This document shows positions 34,694 through 43,593 of a stretch of DNA of 64,000 bases, piece by piece. The notes under the pieces are model-generated. The model was not told the origin of the DNA. It did no database searches and saw only the letters and a program-made list of their open reading frames with translations. Both the position numbers and the translations under genes were made by a program. The stretch is from SIG701 sp045611685 (GTDB lineage: Bacteria; Bacillota; Clostridia; Oscillospirales; CAG-272): contig JAZKXO010000106.1 of assembly GCA_045611685.1 (NCBI GenBank), positions 99,719 through 163,718 on the forward strand. Direction: 5' to 3'. Every line of letters begins with the position of its first letter. The first letter of the stretch is position 1.

Positions 34694-34722
34694 TTGATTT
34701 TTTGCCGAATTTATGATATAAT
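34694..34722 (+). promoter_or_regulatory. SigA-type promoter of coaE
   Basis: TTGATT (34694-34699), 17-base spacer, TATAAT (34717-34722). Its first 12 bases recur in the promoter at 42965. Confidence 0.82.
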
Positions 34723-34763
34723 ATTATTGATTTTGATCGCCACACTGTCAAAGCGAGGACCTC

Positions 34764-35402
34764 ATGAGTAAAACAGTAATTATCGGGCTTTGCGGAAGAA
34801 GCGGCACCGGCAAAGGATATGTTGCGAGAAAATTTCTGTCATACGGTATACCCTTCGTTGACACAGATGAAGTATACCGCTCTATGACCGCTCCTGCGAC
34901 CGAGTTCTCACAGTGCATGCTTGAGCTGATAGACGCGTTCGGCAACACGATCGCCCTTCCGGACCGATCGCTGAACCGCCGCGCTCTGTCAGATATCGTC
35001 TTCGCGCAGGGAAACGATGAGGCCCGATTGACACTCAATCGCATCACCCACAAACACATTCTCAACGAAACTAAAAAAATCGTTAACCGGTACGTAAAGG
35101 AAAGCGCCCCCGCTGTTCTTATCGATGCCCCTCTCCTTTTTGAAAGCGAATTTGACGCTTACTGCGACTATACGGTGTGCGTAACCGCTCCTTCGGAGGT
35201 GTCGATACAGCGTATCGTCTCACGCGACGGCATAACAGAAGAACAAGCGCGTCTGCGTCTCAATAGCCAAATGAAACCAGAAGAGCTGATCAGCCGCTGC
35301 GATTATCATATTAAAAACGGCCTGAATGAAAGCACTTTGGAAACGCAAATAGATATTGTTGTGCGCGATATACTTTCTCACTTTCACGGATCGGAGGAAT
35401 AA
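34764..35402 (+). CDS. coaE: Dephospho-CoA kinase
   Basis: Final step of coenzyme A synthesis: phosphorylates the 3'-OH of dephospho-CoA. The P-loop is GLCGRSGTGKG at 8-18, followed by DTDEVYR and the LIDAPLLFE motif near residue 120. Length of 212 residues is standard. GCGAGGACC precedes the ATG. It lies one base before the lytic transglycosylase start, so they form an operon; polA, often upstream in Clostridia, is not here. Confidence 0.95.
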   Translation: MSKTVIIGLCGRSGTGKGYVARKFLSYGIPFVDTDEVYRSMTAPATEFSQCMLELIDAFGNTIALPDRSLNRRALSDIVFAQGNDEARLTLNRITHKHILNETKKIVNRYVKESAPAVLIDAPLLFESEFDAYCDYTVCVTAPSEVSIQRIVSRDGITEEQARLRLNSQMKPEELISRCDYHIKNGLNESTLETQIDIVVRDILSHFHGSEE

Positions 35403-35403
35403 G

Positions 35404-35988
35404 GTGCCATCTAACTTTAAAAGGAGCGCTCGAACGAGCGCCGTCATTCTTACGATACTTATCGCATCCATTCTTGCGGCACTATTGTATCAGACGATCT
35501 GGGATGCCATCGACCGTTCAAGATACCCGCAGGAGTATAGCGCATACGTCAGCGAATATTCCGATCGTTTCGGCGTGCCCGAGCACATCATCTACGCCGT
35601 CATCAAAGTCGAGAGCGACTTCACCAGCAATGCAGTCTCATCGGCAGGTGCCGTCGGTCTTATGCAGATCACACCCGACACGTTCTCGTGGATTTCCATG
35701 CTCATGAAGCGAAGCGAAGACACAGGTATGCTGTACGATCCGGAGACAAACATCGAATACGGCACGTACCTTTTGTCGTACCTCTACATGCGGTATAACC
35801 GCTGGGACACGGTATTTGCCGCATACAACGCAGGAATGGCGCGCGTGGATCAGTGGCTAACAAACCCCGACTATACAGATGGAGACGGTCGCCTAACCAA
35901 CGTTCCGTTCAAAGAAACTGACAAATATATTGACCGCGTCAACGACTCGATCAGGGTGTATAAACGCCTGTATGGCGAAACATATTAA
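35404..35988 (+). CDS. Membrane-anchored lytic transglycosylase (SLT domain)
   Basis: Peptidoglycan-cleaving enzyme anchored by one N-terminal helix (about 11-31). The Slt70-like domain begins near residue 50. The catalytic Glu is Glu70 in VIKVESDF, followed by GAVGLMQITPDTF and the AYNAG motif near residue 140. The GTG at 35404 follows GGAGGA at six bases; the product is 194 residues. Clostridial genomes often pair this gene with coaE. It probably remodels the wall during growth or sporulation. Confidence 0.92.
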   Translation: MPSNFKRSARTSAVILTILIASILAALLYQTIWDAIDRSRYPQEYSAYVSEYSDRFGVPEHIIYAVIKVESDFTSNAVSSAGAVGLMQITPDTFSWISMLMKRSEDTGMLYDPETNIEYGTYLLSYLYMRYNRWDTVFAAYNAGMARVDQWLTNPDYTDGDGRLTNVPFKETDKYIDRVNDSIRVYKRLYGETY

Positions 35989-36018
35989 CGACAATCAAAC
36001 GAGAAAGGATTTTTTTAA

Positions 36019-37434
36019 ATGAGCGAACAGAAAACGAAGGGACAGCTTCTTGCAGAGGAAGTGTTCTACAAGAAGGAATCTGCTTTTGATCTTTGGAGCG
36101 CAGAAGAACTTTCTGCGGCTAAAGAATACTGCGTCGGTTATATGAAATACTTGGATGACGCAAAAACGGAAAGGGAAGCGGTAGACGCATCCATCGCCAT
36201 GCTCGAGAAGGAAGGCTTCCGCGCGTACAAACTGGGCGATACCATTCACGCCGGAGATAAGCTCTACTACAACAACCGCGGCAAGAGTCTCTATGTACTC
36301 TCCGTCGGCACAGAGGACATCAACAACGGCGTACGCATTTCCGCCTCGCATATCGATTCCCCCAGACTCGATCTCAAGCAGCACCCGCTCTTCGAGAACG
36401 ACAATCTCGCATATTTTAAAACGCATTATTACGGCGGTATCCGCAAGTATCAGTGGGCAACGATCCCGCTCGCTCTTCACGGTGTCGTGATCAAAAGAAA
36501 CGGCGAGTCCGTAAACGTCCGTATTGGAGATCTTCCGGGCGATCCCGTGTTCTGTATCACCGATCTTCTCCCGCATCTCGCAAAAGATCAGAACGCAAAA
36601 ACGCTCGGTGCAGCGTTCACCGGTGAAGGTCTCAATGTTCTCATAGCCGCCGGCCCCTACATGGAGGAGGACGGCAAACCCACGCCCGCATCCGATAAAG
36701 TGAAACTCTCCGTTATGGCATACCTGAACGAGAAGTACGGCATCACGGAATCCGATTTCATGAGTGCAGAACTTTCCATGGTCCCCGCCGGCAATGCTGT
36801 CGATATCGGTTTTGACCGCTGGCTCATTGGTGCATACGGCCACGATGACCGCGTCAGTGCATATCCGTCTCTCACCGCGATTATTGAAAACAAAAACAGC
36901 CCGCACACGCTTATGTGTATCCTTGCAGATAAAGAGGAAACCGGCAGTGAAGGCGTAACGGGTATGCAGTGCTCACTTATGGTTGATCTGATCAATGAGC
37001 TCGCAAAGCAGCTCGGCGGCAACCCGAACGTTATCCGTGCAAATTCTCTCTGCCTCTCCGCAGACGTAAGCGCAGGCTTTGATCCCAACTATCCCGAGGT
37101 GCACGAGAAGCGCAACGCCTCTCTCATCTCCTGCGGTGTTGCTATGTCCAAATACACCGGTTCCGGCGGCAAGAGTAGCACGAACGATGCGGGTGCAGAA
37201 CTCGTCGGCCTTATTCGCTCTATGTTTGAAAAGGACACTGTCCTCTGGCAGACGGGCGAGCTTGGTAAAGTGGATCAGGGCGGTGGCGGCACCGTTGCAA
37301 AGTATATTGCCAAACAAAACATCGACACCGTCGATCTCGGCGTTCCGGTGCTCTCTATGCATGCACCTTTCGAAGTTGTATCCAAAGTGGATGTATATTC
37401 CGCACACAAGGCTTTCTCGGCTTTCTGTAAATAA
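36019..37434 (+). CDS. M18-family aminopeptidase
   Basis: Cytosolic dinuclear-zinc aminopeptidase of the M18 (aspartyl aminopeptidase/aminopeptidase I) family. Metal ligand His111 and Asp113 lie in SASHIDSPRLD, the catalytic pair in DKEETGSEGV, and later motifs are GHDDRVSAYP and a C-terminal SMHAPFEV containing the final ligand His. The 471-residue length is usual. AAAGGA precedes the ATG. It is followed by the aldolase fusion after 31 bases; no functional link is evident. Confidence 0.94.
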   Translation: MSEQKTKGQLLAEEVFYKKESAFDLWSAEELSAAKEYCVGYMKYLDDAKTEREAVDASIAMLEKEGFRAYKLGDTIHAGDKLYYNNRGKSLYVLSVGTEDINNGVRISASHIDSPRLDLKQHPLFENDNLAYFKTHYYGGIRKYQWATIPLALHGVVIKRNGESVNVRIGDLPGDPVFCITDLLPHLAKDQNAKTLGAAFTGEGLNVLIAAGPYMEEDGKPTPASDKVKLSVMAYLNEKYGITESDFMSAELSMVPAGNAVDIGFDRWLIGAYGHDDRVSAYPSLTAIIENKNSPHTLMCILADKEETGSEGVTGMQCSLMVDLINELAKQLGGNPNVIRANSLCLSADVSAGFDPNYPEVHEKRNASLISCGVAMSKYTGSGGKSSTNDAGAELVGLIRSMFEKDTVLWQTGELGKVDQGGGGTVAKYIAKQNIDTVDLGVPVLSMHAPFEVVSKVDVYSAHKAFSAFCK

Positions 37435-37465
37435 ATTTTTTCGACGCCACCAAAGGAGAACCTCT

Positions 37466-38428
37466 ATGAAATCCATGAATCAAATGCTCTACGAAATCGG
37501 TATTATCCCCGTCATAAAGATTACCGATCCGAAAAAGGCCGTACCACTGGCACGTGCGCTCTCGAACGGCGGTCTTCCCGCCGCTGAGATTACGTTCCGC
37601 ACCGAATGTGCCGCAGAAGCCATTTCTGCGATCGTCAAAGAGTTTCCGGATATGCTCGTCGGTGCAGGTACCGTCCTCACCCCCGAGCAGGCTGACCGCG
37701 CAAAGGCAGCGGGCGCAAAGGTTATCGTAAGCCCCGGTCTCAACCCCAACACGGTTCGCCACTGTCAGAAGATCGGTATCCCGATCCTCCCCGGCTGCTC
37801 GAACCCCTCCGATATTGAAGCCGCTATTGAACTCGGCCTTGATACGGTGAAGTTTTTCCCTGCAGAAGCTGCCGGCGGTATTGAAATGATCAAGGCAATG
37901 TCCGCTCCTTACGGCAACATTAAGTTCATGCCTACCGGCGGCATCAACGCAAACAACCTGCTCGATTATCTGCGTTTTGATAAAGTTATCGCCTGCGGCG
38001 GCAGCTTTATGGTAAAAGAAGCACTGATCGAAGCGGAAGACTGGGACGCAATCGAAGCACTCACCAGAGAAGCAGTTATGAAAATGCTTGATTTCGACGT
38101 AAAGCACGTGGGCATCAACTGTGCGGACGAAACCGCGTGCCGCGATACCGCCAATACGCTCGAGAGCATCTTCGGCTTTGCGCAGAACGAGCGCACAGGC
38201 GCGATTTTCTCTTCCACACTCTTTGAAGTGATGAAAGCACCCGGACGCGGAAAAAACGGTCATATCGCCATCTCCACCAACTTTGTTGATCGCGCGGAAG
38301 CATTCCTCTCCCGCATGGGCGTGGAATTCATAGACGAGACGAGACGCCTTGACGCGAAAGGAAAGCCGGAGTTTGTCTATCTCAAAGATGAGATCGGCGG
38401 ATTCGCTTTCCACTTGGTGAAAAAATAA
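37466..38428 (+). CDS. KDPG/KHG aldolase fused to a VOC (glyoxalase-like) domain
   Basis: A 320-residue two-domain protein. Residues 1-205 are a class I aldolase of the KDPG/KHG type: Glu41, Thr43 and Arg45 in the AEITFRTE motif and Schiff-base Lys129 in DTVKFFPAEAAGG, plus FMPTGGI. Residues about 211-320 look like a VOC/glyoxalase-type half: DVKHVGINCADE, then GHIAISTN and a terminal FVYLKDEIGGFAFHLV. The aldolase would split KDPG to pyruvate and glyceraldehyde-3-phosphate or act on 4-hydroxy-2-oxoglutarate. No KDG kinase or uronate genes are near. AAAGGAG precedes the ATG at 37466. Confidence 0.9.
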   Translation: MKSMNQMLYEIGIIPVIKITDPKKAVPLARALSNGGLPAAEITFRTECAAEAISAIVKEFPDMLVGAGTVLTPEQADRAKAAGAKVIVSPGLNPNTVRHCQKIGIPILPGCSNPSDIEAAIELGLDTVKFFPAEAAGGIEMIKAMSAPYGNIKFMPTGGINANNLLDYLRFDKVIACGGSFMVKEALIEAEDWDAIEALTREAVMKMLDFDVKHVGINCADETACRDTANTLESIFGFAQNERTGAIFSSTLFEVMKAPGRGKNGHIAISTNFVDRAEAFLSRMGVEFIDETRRLDAKGKPEFVYLKDEIGGFAFHLVKK

Positions 38429-38455
38429 TTACATAAACTCTTGAGTATACGGACT

Positions 38456-38482
38456 GCTCCCGTGCGTTTTACGCGCGGGAGC
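38456..38482 (+). promoter_or_regulatory. Strong hairpin between the aldolase gene and prfA
   Basis: GCTCCCGTGCGT (38456-38467) pairs with ACGCGCGGGAGC (38471-38482) over a TTT loop, a 12-bp stem with one GT pair. No T run follows directly, so it may be a poor terminator, an mRNA-stability element or a leader element of prfA. Function undetermined. Confidence 0.55.
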
Positions 38483-38532
38483 CCGTGTACGTTTTACGAT
38501 ATTCCGATTCTGCTTCGAAGGAGGCAAACATA

Positions 38533-39621
38533 GTGGCAGATCTCATTGAAAAATTAAAACAACTTGAGGAGAGATATGCACTCCTCGAACACCTGCTTGC
38601 CTTACCCGAAACCGTATCGGATACTGTGAAGTATCAACAGACGCTGAAAGAATACAGCGCACTTGCACCCGTCGCTGAGAAAATCGGCGCGTATATGGAG
38701 GCACACACACGGATGCAAGAAGCGGATAAGCTCCGCAGAACCGAGTCCGACGCGGAGCTCTGCACACTCGCGGAGGAGGAATACCGCACCGAGGCAGAGA
38801 GCGCACAAAGGCTCGCAGCAGAACTGAAACTCTTTATGATACCCAAAGACCCGAACGACGATAAAAACGTCATCGTTGAGATTCGAGCAGGTGCCGGCGG
38901 TGATGAAGCCGCGCTTTTCGCCGGGGTGCTCTACCGTATGTACGTCATGTATGCCGAATCGCACGGATTCCGCTGCGAATTCGCCGGCGCTACGGAGACG
39001 GGTCTTGGCGGTTACCGCGAGATCACCTTTATGGTGAGTGGTAGCGGTGCATATTCCAAATTCAAATTCGAAAGCGGTGTTCACCGCGTACAGCGCGTAC
39101 CGGAGACGGAATCTTCCGGCCGCATCCATACTTCAACCGCTACGGTTGCCGTTTTGCCTGAAGCCGAAGAGGTACAAATCGAAATCAACCCCACCGATCT
39201 CCAGATCGACACGATCAAGAGTACCGGTGCCGGCGGACAGCACATCAATAAAACCGAGTCAGCCATCCGACTGACACACAAACCGTCCGGTATCGTAATC
39301 GAATGTCAGGATGAGCGGAGCCAGCTGCGCAACAAGGACAAAGCGATGCGTCTTTTGCGTGCAAAACTGTTCGATCAGAAACAAAGGGAACAGACGGACA
39401 AAATTGCCTCCGAGAGAAAATCACAGGTCGGAACCGGCGACCGCAGTGAGCGCATCCGTACTTATAACTATCCGCAAGGACGAATCACAGATCACAGAAT
39501 CGGGCTCACTTCTTACACACTTGATACATTTTTGAACGGCGACCTTGATTTTATGACAAACGCACTCGCCGAGGCAGATGCCGCCGCAAAACTGAACGAA
39601 AAGGACGGTGCGATCCTGTAA
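38533..39621 (+). CDS. prfA: Peptide chain release factor 1
   Basis: Recognises UAA and UAG and triggers peptide release. The GGQ motif is at 234-236 in STGAGGQHINK, and the codon-recognition tripeptide is P-E-T at 190-192. The 362-residue length is normal. The GTG at 38533 follows AAGGAGG at eight bases. It ends in a one-base overlap with tsaC. In many Firmicutes prmC, which methylates the GGQ glutamine, lies between prfA and tsaC; it is missing here. Confidence 0.97.
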   Translation: MADLIEKLKQLEERYALLEHLLALPETVSDTVKYQQTLKEYSALAPVAEKIGAYMEAHTRMQEADKLRRTESDAELCTLAEEEYRTEAESAQRLAAELKLFMIPKDPNDDKNVIVEIRAGAGGDEAALFAGVLYRMYVMYAESHGFRCEFAGATETGLGGYREITFMVSGSGAYSKFKFESGVHRVQRVPETESSGRIHTSTATVAVLPEAEEVQIEINPTDLQIDTIKSTGAGGQHINKTESAIRLTHKPSGIVIECQDERSQLRNKDKAMRLLRAKLFDQKQREQTDKIASERKSQVGTGDRSERIRTYNYPQGRITDHRIGLTSYTLDTFLNGDLDFMTNALAEADAAAKLNEKDGAIL

Positions 39622-40661
39622 TGAAAACGGAATTTTATAAGGTATCCGGCGACAAAGCCGCCGATCATTCAGCAATCGTCCGCGCAGCAGAGATCATCCA
39701 AAACGGCGGACTCGTAGGTATGCCAACCGAAACGGTATACGGTCTTGCAGCATCAGCGCTGAGCACCGATGCCGCAGAAAAGATCTATGCCGCGAAAGGA
39801 AGACCGTCGGACAACCCTCTGATCGTTCATATTGCCGATCCTCGAGAAGCGGAGTCAGTAGCTATTGTTCCGCCGGCATATTACCGATTGGCCGAACGAT
39901 TCATGCCCGGACCGCTTACGGTAATCATGCCGAAGAAATCGTGCATTCCCGACAGTGTTACCGGCGGACTTGATTCTGTGGCAGTTCGCTGTCCCGCTCA
40001 TCCGATCGCACGTGCATTGATCCGCGCGTCAGGCGTTCCGCTTGCCGCACCAAGTGCTAACCGCTCGGGTGCCCCTTCTCCCACGACCGCAGAGCATGTG
40101 CGGCGAGACATGGATGGCTTGATTGATATGATCCTGGACGGTGGCCCCTCCGAAATCGGGCTTGAGTCTACCGTTATCAAACTCACGGATGACGGTTGCA
40201 TTATTCTGCGTCCCGGCGCTGTAACCGAGAGGATGCTTGCTTCCGTTCTGGGAAGCGTAAGCGTCGCCAAAGCCGTCACCAACCCCGAGATGGCGGGCGA
40301 CAAACCCCTCTCTCCGGGCATGAAATATAAACACTACGCACCGAATGCCGAAGTGATTCTCGTTGACGCCTCACCGTCTGCGTTTAGCGAGTACGTCAAA
40401 GTACACATATCCGAGAATGAAGCGGTAGCCGTAGCGGATGACGCAAAAGCATCTTTTCCTCATTGTCACGTTTTGTCCACGGGAAAATCAACGTCCGCAA
40501 AAGACGAATCGCGCGAGCTGTTCGCACTCCTCCGAAAAGCCGATGATCTCGGGTACCGTCGCATATACATTAAGCTCCCCCCAGCGACAGGCGAATATCT
40601 CGCACTTTATAACAGGCTCATCCGCGCCGCGGGTGGCAAAATCATATACATATCCAAATGA
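39621..40661 (+). CDS. tsaC: Threonylcarbamoyl-AMP synthase (Sua5/YwlC type)
   Basis: Makes threonylcarbamoyl-AMP from threonine, bicarbonate and ATP, the first step of t6A37 tRNA modification. The 346-residue protein is the longer Sua5 type. The YrdC catalytic domain (1-210) has GGLVGMPTETVYGLAA, AAKGRPSDNPLIVHI and the APSANRSGAPSPT segment. A C-terminal Sua5 domain begins after LSPGMKYKHYAP. The ATG shares a base with the prfA stop. Confidence 0.96.
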   Translation: MKTEFYKVSGDKAADHSAIVRAAEIIQNGGLVGMPTETVYGLAASALSTDAAEKIYAAKGRPSDNPLIVHIADPREAESVAIVPPAYYRLAERFMPGPLTVIMPKKSCIPDSVTGGLDSVAVRCPAHPIARALIRASGVPLAAPSANRSGAPSPTTAEHVRRDMDGLIDMILDGGPSEIGLESTVIKLTDDGCIILRPGAVTERMLASVLGSVSVAKAVTNPEMAGDKPLSPGMKYKHYAPNAEVILVDASPSAFSEYVKVHISENEAVAVADDAKASFPHCHVLSTGKSTSAKDESRELFALLRKADDLGYRRIYIKLPPATGEYLALYNRLIRAAGGKIIYISK

Positions 40662-40673
40662 ATCGAGGGAACT

Positions 40674-42905
40674 ATGGCTAAAAGAAAATCAACGGTTACA
40701 CCCGTGCCCGAGACGATCGCGGAAATCCAAAATCAGCCAATCACCGAAACGATAGAAAAAAACTACATGCCGTACGTTATGTCGGTAATCATTTCACGCG
40801 CCATCCCGGAAATCGACGGTTTCAAGCCATCTCATCGAAAACTTCTCTACACCATGTATAAAATGGGACTTATGACCGGCGCCCGCACCAAAAGTGCCAA
40901 CGTAGTCGGTCAGACCATGCACCTGAACCCCCACGGCGATATGGCGATTTACGAAACGCTCGTCCGTCTCACCCGCGGCAACGAAGCACTGCTTCATCCG
41001 TTTATCGACTCCAAGGGAAGCTTTGGCAAGCAGTACAGCCGCGACGCTTTCGCCGCGCCGCGCTATACGGAGGTGAAACTGGATCCTTTCTGCGCCGAAC
41101 TGTTCGCCGGCATCGATAAGAACGCCGTGGACATGATTCCCAACTATGACAACACAACGACCGAACCCACGCTTTTGCCCACAACGTTTCCGAACGTACT
41201 TGTATCACCGAATATGGGAATAGCGGTAGGTATGGCATCCCAGATATGTTCATTCAATCTTGCGGAAGTCTGCGATGCCACAGTAGCACTTCTCAAAAAC
41301 CCGAAAACAGATATCGAAAAGATTCTGGACTACATGAAAGCACCGGATTTCTCTACGGGCGGACAACTCCTTTACGACCGCGCTCAAATGAAAGAAATCT
41401 ACGAAACCGGGCGTGGAAGCGTACGTCTCCGTGCACGGTACGTCTTTGACAAACAGCACAACTGTATTGATATTATCCAGATCCCTTACTCTACGACAAT
41501 TGAAGCCATCCTTAAATCAGTTGGTGATCTCGTAAAAGAAGGGAAAATCCGCGAAATCACGGATTACCGCGATGAAATTGACCTCAGTGGCTTCAAACTG
41601 ACGCTCGACGTACGCCGCGGAACAGATCCCGATGCGCTCATGAACAGGCTGTTCAAACTTACTCCCCTTGAAGACAGTTTCTCCTGCAACTTCAACGTCC
41701 TCGTTGACGGTGCCCCGCGTCAAATGGGTGTTATCGAGATTCTTCACGAGTGGATACGTTTCCGCAGAAACTGTCTGGTACGCGAGCTGAACTACGATCT
41801 TGGCAAGAAGAAGGACAAGCTCCATCTGCTCCGCGGACTCGGCAAAATCCTTCTCGATATAGACAAAGCGATCAAGATCGTCCGTGAAACGGAGAAGGAA
41901 GCAGACGTCGTCCCTAACCTGATGGCCGGATTCCACATAGATCAGATCCAGGCGGAGTATATTGCTGAAATCAAACTCCGCCACCTGAACCGCGAGTACA
42001 TCATCGGCCGCATAAAAGAAATCGAGGCCTTACAGGCGGAGATCGCAGAGCTCGAAGCGGTTATCGGCGACGAGCTGAAGCAAAAGGCGATCATCGCAAA
42101 GCAACTGACAGAAATTAAAAAGAAATACGGAAAGCCTCGCTCAACCCAGTTGATCTACGCCGAGGATATCGTGGATACACCACTCGAATCCTTCGTTGAA
42201 AATTACGCCGTACACATCGTTCTTACGAGAGACGGATACTTCAAAAAAATCACAAAGCAATCTCTCCGCGGCAGCGATGAGCAAAAACTTAAGGACGGCG
42301 ACGTGATCATCAACAGCGAGGAAACGGAAAACCGTGCGGAAATCCTCGTTTTGACAAACGGAGCACAGGCGTACAAGGCAAAACTTGACGATTTTGATAC
42401 TACGAAAGCATCTGCTTTGGGTGATTTCCTTCCGGCTGCACTCAAGTTTGACGACAACGAACTTCCGATCATGGTAAAGGCACTCACAGAGTACAATCCG
42501 AAGCACCATATCGTGTATATTTTCGAAAACGGTAAGGGCGTCAGAATCCCCGTTACTGCTTACGAAACGAAAACGAACCGCCGTAAACTGACCGGTGCAT
42601 TCAGTGCATCCTCGCCGATCGTCGCCGCGTTCTATGAAACAGATCCGATCGATATTCTCATGATCTCCGACAGCGGAAAAGCAATTTTGATCCGCTCTTC
42701 GCTCATTCCCGAAATGACTACACGCACATCAGCCGGTGTATCGCTGTTTACGCTAAAGAAAACGCAGAAAATTACGGCTGCCGTAACCGGCGATGACATT
42801 GCCGCCTTTGATGGTGCTTCCAAGTGCAAGAAGATTAAAGTTCCGGCCTCGGGAGTTACACTTTCTTCTATCGAATCCGGAAAAAACCAGCTTTCGCTCA
42901 TATAA
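40674..42905 (+). CDS. Type IIA topoisomerase A subunit (ParC/GyrA-like)
   Basis: Breakage-reunion subunit of a type IIA topoisomerase, 743 residues. The catalytic tyrosine is Tyr131 in AAPRYTEVKL, with the winged-helix region around KPSHRKLLY and the QTMHLNPHGD motif at 80-89. The C-terminal part (about 500-743) has GyrA-type beta-propeller repeats but no GyrA box (QRRGGKG); the corresponding site reads SLRGSDEQ. That favours a topoisomerase IV-like or clostridial third-type enzyme over gyrase. No B subunit is adjacent; the upstream neighbour is tsaC. GAGGGAAC precedes the ATG. Confidence 0.9.
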   Translation: MAKRKSTVTPVPETIAEIQNQPITETIEKNYMPYVMSVIISRAIPEIDGFKPSHRKLLYTMYKMGLMTGARTKSANVVGQTMHLNPHGDMAIYETLVRLTRGNEALLHPFIDSKGSFGKQYSRDAFAAPRYTEVKLDPFCAELFAGIDKNAVDMIPNYDNTTTEPTLLPTTFPNVLVSPNMGIAVGMASQICSFNLAEVCDATVALLKNPKTDIEKILDYMKAPDFSTGGQLLYDRAQMKEIYETGRGSVRLRARYVFDKQHNCIDIIQIPYSTTIEAILKSVGDLVKEGKIREITDYRDEIDLSGFKLTLDVRRGTDPDALMNRLFKLTPLEDSFSCNFNVLVDGAPRQMGVIEILHEWIRFRRNCLVRELNYDLGKKKDKLHLLRGLGKILLDIDKAIKIVRETEKEADVVPNLMAGFHIDQIQAEYIAEIKLRHLNREYIIGRIKEIEALQAEIAELEAVIGDELKQKAIIAKQLTEIKKKYGKPRSTQLIYAEDIVDTPLESFVENYAVHIVLTRDGYFKKITKQSLRGSDEQKLKDGDVIINSEETENRAEILVLTNGAQAYKAKLDDFDTTKASALGDFLPAALKFDDNELPIMVKALTEYNPKHHIVYIFENGKGVRIPVTAYETKTNRRKLTGAFSASSPIVAAFYETDPIDILMISDSGKAILIRSSLIPEMTTRTSAGVSLFTLKKTQKITAAVTGDDIAAFDGASKCKKIKVPASGVTLSSIESGKNQLSLI

Positions 42906-42964
42906 TCTTTTTCGATATAAGATTTATTCTTTACCAAAAGTTTTTGCGCGGTAACCTTTTTCTC

Positions 42965-42992
42965 TTGATTTTTTTGCCGTAATATGTATAAT
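42965..42992 (+). promoter_or_regulatory. SigA-type promoter of the 43057-45628 pair
   Basis: TTGATT (42965-42970), 16-base spacer, TATAAT (42987-42992). Its -35 region nearly repeats that of coaE. Confidence 0.78.
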
Positions 42993-43056
42993 AAAAGAAG
43001 AATGCGCCCACAAGGGCTGCAACCCACTACTTGATTCATATAAATAGGAGTTGCAC

Positions 43057-43593
43057 ATGAAAATTTCGAAAAAACGCAGTATCGTCATTTTGTCCGCGGC
43101 ACTCATTATTTCGGTTATCACAGCCGCTTTTGCCGTCTCTGCCTATGATGGTACAACCGACCCGATCATATCACTCAGTTATCTTCGTCAGTATAAATCT
43201 ACCGAAATCGATCCACAGATCGTTGCTTTGCAGAACGAAATCACTATGCTGAAAGCACAAATCACTTCGCTTTCGGGCTCTCAAAACACACAGGCTCCCA
43301 CGACACCCGTCGTTAACACGGGCGGATATACCGTTATTCAGGTCGAGCACGGAAGAAAAATCATGGCAGGTGCTTCGTGTGAGATTATTCTGCGCTCCGG
43401 TACAGCAACTGTAATTCTCGATCCGTATTCGGGCGGTGGCATTTCCGATTTAACGGAAGGTAAAGACCTGAAGCACGGAGAAGATATCACACTCAATCAC
43501 CTTTTGCTCGTCCCAAGAAATGACGGCCGCGGCATACATATCACCTCCGACGGCGCCTTTCTTATGATCAAGGGGGACTACACCGTTGAGTAA
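43057..43593 (+). CDS. Exported protein of unknown function next to SpoIID-like protein
   Basis: A 178-residue protein with a signal peptide or anchor (about 8-29), a short coiled coil (about 52-75) with heptad-like spacing, a Thr/Pro linker, and a beta-rich C-terminal domain (about 90-178) containing VEHGRKIMAGASCEIILRSG and the ending AFLMIKGDY. I do not recognise a named family. The tight coupling to the SpoIID/LytB gene (8-base overlap) suggests a shared extracytoplasmic task. TAGGAG lies six bases before the ATG. Confidence 0.8.
   Translation: MKISKKRSIVILSAALIISVITAAFAVSAYDGTTDPIISLSYLRQYKSTEIDPQIVALQNEITMLKAQITSLSGSQNTQAPTTPVVNTGGYTVIQVEHGRKIMAGASCEIILRSGTATVILDPYSGGGISDLTEGKDLKHGEDITLNHLLLVPRNDGRGIHITSDGAFLMIKGDYTVE

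Noticed and set aside
37355..38413. 352-codon minus-strand frame opposite the aldolase fusion
   Set aside because: Antisense to well-defined aldolase motifs and without its own signals.
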